A stretch of DNA of 10,244 nucleotides from JAAYAY01 sp964429355 (GTDB taxonomy: Bacteria > Planctomycetota > Planctomycetia > Pirellulales > Thermoguttaceae), in NCBI GenBank assembly GCA_964429355.1, contig CAYSCH010000336.1:1-10244 (forward strand), given 5' to 3'. Positions 4,382-10,244 of the stretch are shown in pieces (positions within the stretch are counted from its first letter, which is position 1; each line of letters starts with the position of its first letter). The notes beneath the pieces are model-generated. The model did not search any database. It was not told where the DNA came from and saw nothing but the letters and a program-made list of their open reading frames with translations. The position numbers were made by a program, and so were the translations under genes.

Positions 4382-6922
4382 CTACGGCTCCCAGCGAGGT
4401 TCCACCCCGAGCAAATGCCGCACGAAGAAGTCCGCTCGTCGTCGACTTCCATAGGGGGTCTCCGCCGAGCCGTGGCCTGTGCCGGGGATGACCAGCATGT
4501 CGAAGTCTTTGTCGGCCTTGATCAGGGCGTTTGCGACCTGCATGGTGGAGGCCGGATCGACATTCTGGTCCATCTCGCCGACGATCAGGAGGAGCTTGCC
4601 TTGCAGCCGGTGGGCCTGAGTGACGTTGGACTGCTGTTCGTAGTGGGGGCCGATAGGCCAGCCCATCCATTGCTCGTTCCACCAGATCTTGTCCATGCGG
4701 TTGTCGTGGCAACCGCAGTCGGAGACAGCCACTTTGTAGAAATCGCCGAAGGCCAACAGGGCCCGGGTGGAACTCTGGCCGCCAGCCGAACCGCCGTAGA
4801 TGCCGACGCGATCGAGGTCGATCGACGGGTACTTCCGGGCAGCCTCCTTGATCCAGAGGATCCGGTCGGGGAACCCCGAGTCGCCCAGGTTCTTCCAGCA
4901 GACGTCGTGAAAGGCCTTGGAGCGGCAGGAGGTGCCCATGCCGTCGATGCGAACGAGGATGAATCCCAACTCAGCCATGGACTGGGTCTTGGTGTAGGCA
5001 CTGAAGCTCTTGGGCACGAAGGCGTCTTGTGGTCCGGCATAGATTTCCTCGATGACCGGGTATTTCTTATTCGGATCGAAGTTGGTGGGGCGGTAGATGA
5101 CGCCATAGATGTCGGTCTGGCCGTCTCGCCCTTTGGCCGAGAACCGTTCAGGCACTTGCCAGCCGGTGGCCAAGAGTTCGGTCCAATCGGCCTCTTCGAG
5201 GACACAGACGAGGCTGCCATCGTCGGCCCGCCGCAGCTCGGTCACCGGGGGATGGTCGACGCGGGACCACTGGTCGATGAAGAATCGTTGATCCGGCGAG
5301 AACTCGACGCGATGGGTGCCGTCACCCTCGGTGAGGATCGTCAAGCCTGTGCCGTCGAAGTTCACGCGGGCGTGGTGAACGTAGTAGGGATCCTGGCCGG
5401 TGCGGATGCCACCGGCTTGAAACCAGATCTGCCGCTTTTCGGCGTCGACCCGTTCGACGGCGCGTACGACCCAGGGACCGCTGGTGACTTGATTCTTGAC
5501 GGTTGCGGTTTCGGCGTCGTAGAGATACAGATGATTCCAACCATCGCGTTCCGACATCCAGAGGATCTCGTTGGTATCGTCGAGAATTTCCAGGAACTGT
5601 TTCCCGGAGTAGTCAATGAATGTGGGGCTCTGTTCGTCGATCACCGCCCGAGCGTTGCCGAGCTTATCGATGGCGATCAAACGCATGACCTGGTGGCCGC
5701 GCTGGTTGTAAAGGAAGGTGAAGTGGGAGGAATCGCCGGACCAGTGAAATCGGTCGAGGCTCCACGGATTCGGGAACAGTTCATCCTTGATCGGAATCAT
5801 TTTCCGTTCGGACAGGTCGAAGAGCACAGGCATGTCCTGGGGAATCTTGTCGCCCGGCTTGAGGTAATCGTAGGACTGTAGCCTGGGCTGGACCTGATCG
5901 TTCGGTGACGACTCGACGAAATAGACCTTGCGGTCGTCTCCTTTCCGGGTACGAACGGCAACGAGGTGGCTTGAGTCGGGTGCCCAGTGAAATCGCGATT
6001 GGTAGGAACACTGATCGGACGCATCCTCGGTGAGCGGGAACTCGCTGCGGTTTACCACGTCGCGCACGTGGACATTCCCGTCTCGAAGGAACGCCTCCCA
6101 ACGACCGTCGGGTGATCGGGCTTGGGATGGCCGCTGGCGGCGATCCAGGTCTGTGCCTTGCCCAGGCCGAGGCGTGGGCATGGTCTTGACTGGGCCGTCG
6201 ATCTCCGCCAGAAGCGGCTTGTCCTGGGCGACAAACAGGACGAGTTCTTCGCCTTTTTCGCTGATCGCAAGCCAAACGTGGCCGGAAAATGTGTGTTGCC
6301 GCCGCCGGCCGCCCGGTTCCAGCGTGCCGTAGCTGCGGCGCTGGCCGTCGGTGGAGAGCCAAAACAGTTCCACGGTGGAATCCGTGTTGTTGGCGAACTC
6401 GATTTCGGTTTCGTCGCCGGTACGGCGGCTTGTACGGGGACCGCGGTCCGGTGGGAACCCGACTCCGGGCATTTGCTGCGGTTCGTATGAGGTGAGCGTG
6501 TAGCTGGATAGATCGCAGGCCCACCAAACATCACCAGAGCGGAAAACTATGCGATTCTGATCGGGTTCGAACCGGAGTCCGTCCGTGGGCAAGTGGTGAG
6601 GCGTGATGTCCTTCATGCCCTGGATCCGCAGAGCGCTGGCCAACCGAGCGTGGTCGAAGGCAGGGCTCCGTTGGCCTTTCTGGGCATCGATGAGAACGAA
6701 CTCGTATCGATCCGCCGCGGTCTGGATGCGGTACCAGAAGGCTTGGCCGTCGGGAAGCCAATTGGGGCGGATCCGGTCACGGAACACCATGTTTTGCGTA
6801 CGATCGTGGAGACGGCCGGCCCGCTCGTAGTCGCTGCGTGATCCTTGGGCGAGGGTTTCCAGAGGGGATATGGAGAGGACGAAACAAGCCAGCCGGGAGA
6901 TCCCAATTAGAGAAGTTCTCAT
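4382..6922 (-). CDS. Secreted S9-family serine peptidase (DPP IV-like) with an inserted VHL-type beta-domain
   Basis: From the ATG at 6920-6922 the protein has 846 residues. I chose this start because it gives a clean Sec signal peptide (MRTSLIGISR, then a hydrophobic core, likely cleaved after Ala25); an in-frame upstream extension to 7060 adds 46 residues that would bury the signal. Residues about 35-600 form a DPP IV-type beta-propeller, with motifs such as WMSERDGWNHLYLYD. The C-terminal alpha/beta-hydrolase has Ser712 in GGSAGG, Asp785 in GEMDQNVD and His817 in GTGHG, a complete triad. Family members cleave peptides after proline or similar residues. At 171-236 the propeller region is interrupted by a segment matching the VHL beta-domain, annotated separately. 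The glutamate pair that anchors substrate N-termini in classical DPP IV (the Y-E-E motif) is not evident, so strict dipeptidyl exopeptidase activity is uncertain. No strong Shine-Dalgarno is visible. The gene stands alone. Family certain, substrate unknown. Confidence 0.92.
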   Translation of the reverse strand: MRTSLIGISRLACFVLSISPLETLAQGSRSDYERAGRLHDRTQNMVFRDRIRPNWLPDGQAFWYRIQTAADRYEFVLIDAQKGQRSPAFDHARLASALRIQGMKDITPHHLPTDGLRFEPDQNRIVFRSGDVWWACDLSSYTLTSYEPQQMPGVGFPPDRGPRTSRRTGDETEIEFANNTDSTVELFWLSTDGQRRSYGTLEPGGRRRQHTFSGHVWLAISEKGEELVLFVAQDKPLLAEIDGPVKTMPTPRPGQGTDLDRRQRPSQARSPDGRWEAFLRDGNVHVRDVVNRSEFPLTEDASDQCSYQSRFHWAPDSSHLVAVRTRKGDDRKVYFVESSPNDQVQPRLQSYDYLKPGDKIPQDMPVLFDLSERKMIPIKDELFPNPWSLDRFHWSGDSSHFTFLYNQRGHQVMRLIAIDKLGNARAVIDEQSPTFIDYSGKQFLEILDDTNEILWMSERDGWNHLYLYDAETATVKNQVTSGPWVVRAVERVDAEKRQIWFQAGGIRTGQDPYYVHHARVNFDGTGLTILTEGDGTHRVEFSPDQRFFIDQWSRVDHPPVTELRRADDGSLVCVLEEADWTELLATGWQVPERFSAKGRDGQTDIYGVIYRPTNFDPNKKYPVIEEIYAGPQDAFVPKSFSAYTKTQSMAELGFILVRIDGMGTSCRSKAFHDVCWKNLGDSGFPDRILWIKEAARKYPSIDLDRVGIYGGSAGGQSSTRALLAFGDFYKVAVSDCGCHDNRMDKIWWNEQWMGWPIGPHYEQQSNVTQAHRLQGKLLLIVGEMDQNVDPASTMQVANALIKADKDFDMLVIPGTGHGSAETPYGSRRRADFFVRHLLGVEPRWEP
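6215..6412 (-). other. VHL beta-domain-like segment encoded inside the S9 peptidase
   Basis: Peptidase residues 171-236 (numbered from the ATG at 6922) read as a compact beta-sandwich with the pattern WL..DG....Y.TL.PG..RR.H...GH.WL. Aligned without gaps to human VHL as I remember it, residues 188-218 match human 88-118 at roughly half the positions. The hydroxyproline-pocket residues correspond one to one: Trp188/Trp88, Tyr198/Tyr98, His210/His110, Thr211/Ser111, His215/His115 and Trp217/Trp117, with a conservative Ser-to-Thr change. VHL's elongin-binding alpha-domain is absent. VHL beta-domains (Pfam VHL) are known outside eukaryotes, so the fold is plausible. Hydroxyproline binding here is an inference from pocket conservation. 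Confidence 0.75.
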
Positions 6923-7455
6923 CGAAACCCTGTGGGAAGGAGAATTTGAGGCAAAAATGGGAATAGCATGGAAATCATTTCTACCGCCCTGTCGGGTGGA
7001 GATGATAGCCCAAGTTGTACGCATATTGGAAGAGGATGAATTTTTCATTTGTACACACAATGGCTATTGCCAAACCTCACTTCTGAAGTAGTATTTATGG
7101 CGCCAGGAAACGTCCATGGGTGCGTGACTTGGGGCAATCGAAGATTGTCCTGTGGTCAGGTTCGCAGTGTACGTTTCTGTACCGTTTCGATGAACTTGCG
7201 ATGGGGAGACGGTCGAGTGATTCCGACTGGCGGTACGCGTACGCTCGAGCAGAACAGCGCCGTCTGCTTCTCAGTCCATTCGGGGATGGATCGAGGAGTG
7301 GGTTGGGGTCTGGCAGTTCAGCAGGGCCCGACGGCACAGGGGCCTGTTGGCAGGTTCTGCTCTCTTCTTGAAATCTCTTACCCTCGCCGAAGGTCGTCGT
7401 CGCGGCTGTATCGGCGAGATCGCAGTGTTTCTCATCTAGTACAAGGGGAATCGGA
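6923..7455. other. Divergent intergenic region between peptidase and DUF1559 genes
   Basis: This 533-base stretch has no convincing gene. Translations on either strand are Arg/Ser/Cys-rich with no recognisable domain. It should contain promoters for both flanking genes, but no well-spaced -35/-10 pair is visible on either strand. Two adjacent perfect palindromes, gtacgcgtac (7233-7242) and gctcgagc (7243-7250), lie about 210 bp before the DUF1559 start. The length suggests untranslated leaders or unrecognised regulation. Confidence 0.4.
7444..7450 (+). promoter_or_regulatory. Purine-rich ribosome binding site AGGGGAA for the DUF1559 gene
   Basis: The string AAGGGGAA (7443-7450) ends a few bases before the ATG at 7456, with the last G at 7-nt spacing. 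It supports that ATG as the start, which is also the only one placing the prepilin motif at the expected distance from the N-terminus. Confidence 0.5.
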
Positions 7456-8517
7456 ATGAAGACCACGCCTATTTCCGACAGGAAACGGGGTCGGGAGGGG
7501 TTCACACTGGTGGAACTCCTGGTTGTGATTGCCATCATTGGCATACTTATTGCTTTGCTGCTTCCGGCGGTCCAGGCGGCCCGGGAAGCGGCCCGTCGTG
7601 CTCAGTGTTCGAACAATCTCAAGCAGATCGGTCTGGCGCTGCACAACTATCACGACGCGAACAAGACGTTTCCGTTTGCGTGGATGGTGGACCTTTCGGC
7701 AGGCCTCGGCCCCGGGATGAACGCCCAGTGCTGGGGCACGCGGATCCTACCCTACCTGGAGCAGAGCGCTTTGTATGATCAGTATGACAGCAGGTATCCA
7801 GCGCTCAACGAGTTTGCAGCGATTCCTGCGGTTGCTCAGAATCTGACGGTCATCAAGACGCCACTCACCGCGTATGTTTGTCCTTCTACGCCTGGCGGCT
7901 TGGATCGCGTGTATGACGCGGATCTGGAATCGGGCGGATTTCCGGTCACCTACTCGGCGGCTCCTTCCGACTATACGGCGATTACGGGTGTACGAAAAGC
8001 TTTCTCGACCCTTGCCTATGCCGGTTGGACGGGGAGTGGCGGCCGCGAGGGGGTTCTCCAGTACAATGGCAGTGATCTAGAAAACCCGGCGCAGAAGTCG
8101 TCGGACAGCGGCCGAATTGGTGATGTTACGGACGGAACTTCGAATACAGCGATGATTGGCGAACGTGTGGGAGGGGACGAAATATACGTACAGGGAGGCA
8201 AACGGGCTACAACTGCTCAGTATCCGGCCCTTACATACCTTCAGCTAACCAACGGCGGTGGCTGGGGGGACATTCTCAACGGCGAGCATTGGTACCAGGG
8301 CTCCTTGCATGACGGTACCGACCCAACTGGGGACGGCGGGCCGTGCGCCGTTAACTGCACCAACATCCGAAGCTCTGGGTTCTACAGTTTCCATCCGGGA
8401 GGAGCCCAGTTCGCGCTTGCCGACGGGTCGGTGCGGTTTGTCAGCGAGACGGTTGCTGCGTTTGCGTTTGCCTCACTGACGACAAGAGCACGAGGTGAAG
8501 TCTTCACGTTGGATTAG
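7456..8517 (+). CDS. DUF1559 protein with type IV prepilin-like N-terminus and H-X9-DG motif
   Basis: A 353-residue protein of the DUF1559 (SBP_bac_10-like) family, abundant in planctomycetes and of unknown function. The N-terminus has a short basic leader and a class III signal, with cleavage expected between Gly15 and Phe16 (REG|FTLVELLVVIAIIG) and Glu20 at mature position +5. The hydrophobic helix runs over residues 16-37. Next is the family signature R.QC.NNLKQIGLALHNYHD (about 48-67), then a beta-rich body. The C-terminus carries His313 followed nine residues later by Asp323-Gly324 (SFHPGG...ADGSVRF), the prepilin-type processing-associated motif. It is expected to be inserted in the inner membrane, processed by a prepilin peptidase and assembled in a pseudopilus or displayed in the envelope. 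A lipoprotein gene follows on the same strand 170 bp later, a common pairing in planctomycetes. Family certain; role unknown. Confidence 0.95.
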   Translation: MKTTPISDRKRGREGFTLVELLVVIAIIGILIALLLPAVQAAREAARRAQCSNNLKQIGLALHNYHDANKTFPFAWMVDLSAGLGPGMNAQCWGTRILPYLEQSALYDQYDSRYPALNEFAAIPAVAQNLTVIKTPLTAYVCPSTPGGLDRVYDADLESGGFPVTYSAAPSDYTAITGVRKAFSTLAYAGWTGSGGREGVLQYNGSDLENPAQKSSDSGRIGDVTDGTSNTAMIGERVGGDEIYVQGGKRATTAQYPALTYLQLTNGGGWGDILNGEHWYQGSLHDGTDPTGDGGPCAVNCTNIRSSGFYSFHPGGAQFALADGSVRFVSETVAAFAFASLTTRARGEVFTLD

Positions 8518-8552
8518 GCAGCAACCTCGGACAATCGAAATCAGGCAACCAT

Positions 8553-8616
8553 CAACTTCCCGTGTTTTCTCCAAACCTCAGGACTTGCGAAGGGAGGGAG
8601 GGATTACGGGAAGTTG
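8553..8616 (+). other. Perfect 11-bp inverted repeat with 42-nt loop between DUF1559 and lipoprotein genes
   Basis: The arms caacttcccgt (8553-8563) and acgggaagttg (8606-8616) are exact reverse complements. The loop includes a pyrimidine stretch (ttttctcc) and a purine stretch (agggagggaggga) that could pair further in several registers. The downstream sequence cgctttatc has no strong T-run, so a simple intrinsic terminator is only weakly supported. Its place in the spacer suggests control of read-through or RNA stability, letting the two genes be expressed at different levels. The pairing is visible, the function inferred. Confidence 0.5.
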
Positions 8617-8674
8617 CGCTTTATCTGCAGCCACGCCAATTGGAATAGCCAACTGGGTCAGATCTTGGGTACGA

Positions 8675-8679
8675 AAGGA
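8675..8679 (+). promoter_or_regulatory. Shine-Dalgarno AAGGA for the lipoprotein gene
   Basis: AAGGA lies 8 nt before the ATG at 8688. A second ATG at 8683 is out of frame and too close (3 nt), so the spacing decides for 8688, which also gives a proper lipoprotein signal. Confidence 0.6.
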
Positions 8680-8687
8680 AAAATGCG

Positions 8688-9125
8688 ATGCGATCGAGGA
8701 CACGATTTGCCTTCTCCTTCCTCCTGCTGGCGATACTACTGAGCGGATGTGAAGGCCGTGATCCAAATTGGAAGGAAACCTATCCTGTCACGGGGGAAGT
8801 GTATGTGGACGGATCCCCGGTGGCAGGACTGAAGGTGCAGTGCACAGACCTGGCGGGGCTCGACAAGGAGAATCCGACGCTCTCTGGTGCGCTCACCGAC
8901 GATCAGGGGAAGTTCGTCATTTCCACCTATGAATCTGCCGACGGCATGCCCGTGGGAGAATATGTTCTTACGTTTACCTGGGGGGACTACAATTCGATCT
9001 CGCGAAGCTTCGGCCCGGACAAGCTGAAGAACAAATTTGCCGACCCGAAAAAATCGGAGCACAAATTCACCGTGGAAGAAGGCAAGCCCACGGACCTGGG
9101 ACGGATCGAACTGACGACCAAGTGA
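8688..9125 (+). CDS. Small lipoprotein with carboxypeptidase-regulatory-like (transthyretin-like) beta domain
   Basis: A 145-residue exported lipoprotein. The N-terminus has Arg-rich n-region MRSRTR, a hydrophobic core and the lipobox LSGC with Cys21 as the lipidated residue. The rest fits the short planctomycete lipoproteins related to carboxypeptidase regulatory / Ig-like beta-sandwich domains: YPVTGEVYVDGSPVAGLKV (32-50), then TDDQGKFVIST (70-80) and PVGEYVLTFTW (88-98), the strand pattern of this fold. No catalytic residues are apparent; a structural or binding role at the membrane is likely. It follows the DUF1559 gene on the same strand and may be co-expressed, though the 170-bp spacer with a hairpin argues for separate control. 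Its stop codon lies 34 bp from the end of the convergent deacetylase gene. Lipoprotein status is well supported; function unknown. Confidence 0.88.
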   Translation: MRSRTRFAFSFLLLAILLSGCEGRDPNWKETYPVTGEVYVDGSPVAGLKVQCTDLAGLDKENPTLSGALTDDQGKFVISTYESADGMPVGEYVLTFTWGDYNSISRSFGPDKLKNKFADPKKSEHKFTVEEGKPTDLGRIELTTK

Positions 9126-9159
9126 TTGAAACCGGTGGGGCGACGGCTGACTCAACCGC

Positions 9160-10095
9160 TCATTGCTGCCGCTGGCGGAATTGTTTCCAGGTGATGACCT
9201 CGATACCGAGTTTGCCGATCTGGTCGATCACGGCCGGATCGGTGAACACCCGCCGGTCGCTGTCGCGGCGGGAGGCGCTGGACGTGACGGCCCGAAGTTC
9301 GGCGTCGTCGTAGCCGCAGTGGATGATCAGTTGGGTGGTGCCGGGGGGGAGCGAACGGAGGCACTTCAGGTAGTTTTCCGTTCGTTCCTGGTGGGTTTCG
9401 CCCTCATAGAACTGTGCCAGATGATCCAGGAGCGGAAGCCCCCGCTGCTTGAAGAGTTGGAGTATCTGCTCCTGCTGCTGGGCGAGCGCGGGATATTCCT
9501 TGGCCATCTCGGGGTCGATCTGCCGCAAGGCGAGGATCGGCAGGTCGTTTTTCAGCGCCAGCCTGGCGTAGAGTTCGACCAGGTCGGGCCGGCTGACGAT
9601 GGCGCCCATGTGTGTGTCGAGATGGGTGATCGGGACGCCGAATGCCTTGGCGCGGTCGATCTGGGCCTGGAGCTCGACGGCCGCTTCCTCGACCTTCACG
9701 TGCTGGATCACCTGCTCGACGTTGTCCCAAAGGAAGCCCTGTTCGTCGACGAGACTGGGCACTTTTTCACGGGGCGCCACGGGCCCCCAACGATAGAACT
9801 TCCATTCCGAGTTCAGGGTGAGGTGGACGCCGCAATCCCGATTGGGATTCTCCCGGGCCCATTGGGCAAACTCGGGAAACCACGGGCAGGGCACCATGAC
9901 GCTGGTCGAGGAGACGATTCCCTGCTCCATGGCATCGATTGTGCCGCGGTTCTCCGAATGGCACATGCCGGCATCGTCGGCGTGGATGATCAGGCAGCGG
10001 GTGGCCCCGGGTTTCGCATCTTCGGCGCCCGACAGGACGGCAGAGGATGCGAACCAGACGGCAGCCGAGATAGTGAAGAGGATCGATTTTCGCAT
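9160..10095 (-). CDS. Secreted ChbG/HpnK (YdjC) family deacetylase
   Basis: From the ATG at 10093-10095 the protein has 311 residues. This start exposes a Sec signal peptide (MRKSILFTIS, hydrophobic core, likely cleavage after Ala24 in LSGA|ED); an in-frame extension to 10164 would add 23 unlikely residues. YdjC-family enzymes are metal-dependent carbohydrate deacetylases, for example chitooligosaccharide deacetylase ChbG and the hopanoid enzyme HpnK. Visible motifs are HADDAG (Asp40-Asp41, catalytic base and metal site), DCGVHLTL (His91), THLDTHMG (His158 and His162, metal ligands) and LIIHCGY (His259). All expected active-site residues are present, so it should be active. Characterised members are mostly cytoplasmic; export here suggests action on acetylated glycans outside the inner membrane. 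It is convergent with the lipoprotein gene. No strong Shine-Dalgarno is seen. Family certain, substrate unknown. Confidence 0.92.
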   Translation of the reverse strand: MRKSILFTISAAVWFASSAVLSGAEDAKPGATRCLIIHADDAGMCHSENRGTIDAMEQGIVSSTSVMVPCPWFPEFAQWARENPNRDCGVHLTLNSEWKFYRWGPVAPREKVPSLVDEQGFLWDNVEQVIQHVKVEEAAVELQAQIDRAKAFGVPITHLDTHMGAIVSRPDLVELYARLALKNDLPILALRQIDPEMAKEYPALAQQQEQILQLFKQRGLPLLDHLAQFYEGETHQERTENYLKCLRSLPPGTTQLIIHCGYDDAELRAVTSSASRRDSDRRVFTDPAVIDQIGKLGIEVITWKQFRQRQQ

Positions 10096-10244
10096 GCGGT
10101 TTGAGTCCCTTGGATCTGTGGGTGAATGTCTGGGGGTGGCTTGACGGGCGGTCAAAAGGCGCAAGAATGGCGGGATCTGGATCCCACACCACAGGGCGGC
10201 AGGGCCGGTGAGCCAATACGAGCTACCGCTCGGCTCGAATGGCC
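10096..10244. other. Upstream region of the deacetylase gene with two small hairpins
   Basis: This holds the 5' region of the minus-strand deacetylase and runs to the window edge. Two short inverted repeats are visible: ttgac-gggcg-gtcaa (10141-10155) and gggatc-tg-gatccc (10172-10185). The first also gives TTGACC on the minus strand, a -35-like hexamer, but no matching -10 lies 16-18 bp away. No gene is recognised. Confidence 0.4.

Noticed and set aside
4415..5881. 488-residue plus-strand open frame opposite the peptidase
   Set aside because: It mirrors the peptidase coding strand, has low-complexity Val/Gly/Asp content and no family motif.
7068..7073. TTGGCA as a -35 box for the peptidase on the minus strand
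   Set aside because: No acceptable -10 hexamer lies 16-18 bp downstream; the sequence there reads AAATGA.
7049..7459. 136-residue plus-strand frame whose stop overlaps the DUF1559 start codon
   Set aside because: The ATGA overlap looks like translational coupling, but the translation is Arg/Ser/Cys-rich without a domain, and no ribosome binding site was evident.

Overview
The window looks like a chromosomal segment of a planctomycete (Planctomycetota, probably close to Pirellulales). The strongest taxonomic pointer is the gene at 7456-8517. It encodes a DUF1559 protein with a type IV prepilin-like N-terminus and a C-terminal H-X9-DG motif, a family greatly expanded in planctomycetes. It is followed by a small lipoprotein with a Y-x-V-x-G-x-V-x-x-DG-x-P beta-sandwich start, another planctomycete hallmark. 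Coding regions are GC-rich and gene spacing is loose, which also fits. A 100-N gap with identical 55-base flanks shows that this is a draft, probably short-read, assembly.

Layout. Positions 1-409 carry no convincing gene but hold a run of five short palindromes (263-394). At 410-1756 (minus) is a phosphoglucosamine/phosphomannomutase-type enzyme. A 566-base divergent intergenic region follows, with a candidate extended -10 promoter plus a 17-bp palindrome for the minus-strand gene, then the 55-bp repeat / N gap / 55-bp repeat. At 2323-4152 (plus) is a second, longer phosphohexomutase of the phosphoglucomutase/phosphomannomutase type. At 4382-6922 (minus) is a secreted S9-family (DPP IV-like) serine peptidase. 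After a 533-base gene-free stretch come the DUF1559 pseudopilin-like gene (7456-8517) and a lipoprotein (8688-9125) on the plus strand. They are separated by 170 bases containing a perfect 11-bp inverted repeat. A secreted ChbG/HpnK (YdjC)-type deacetylase (9160-10095, minus) converges on the lipoprotein gene.

How the genes may work together. The two mutases interconvert hexose-1- and -6-phosphates feeding cell-envelope amino sugars and storage or exported glycans. The peptidase, the deacetylase and the pseudopilin/lipoprotein pair are all predicted to be exported, so the right half of the window concerns the cell surface and periplasm. No tightly packed operon is visible; most genes look separately transcribed.

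The most interesting item is inside the peptidase. A segment at 6215-6412 within its N-terminal beta-propeller region reads as a von Hippel-Lindau (VHL) beta-domain. The residues that form the hydroxyproline pocket in human VHL are nearly all kept and stand at the same spacing. A proline-directed peptidase scaffold carrying a hydroxyproline-reader-like domain suggests use of hydroxyproline- or proline-rich extracellular peptides, but this function is inference. No defence system, mobile element, CRISPR array, tRNA or rRNA was recognised.
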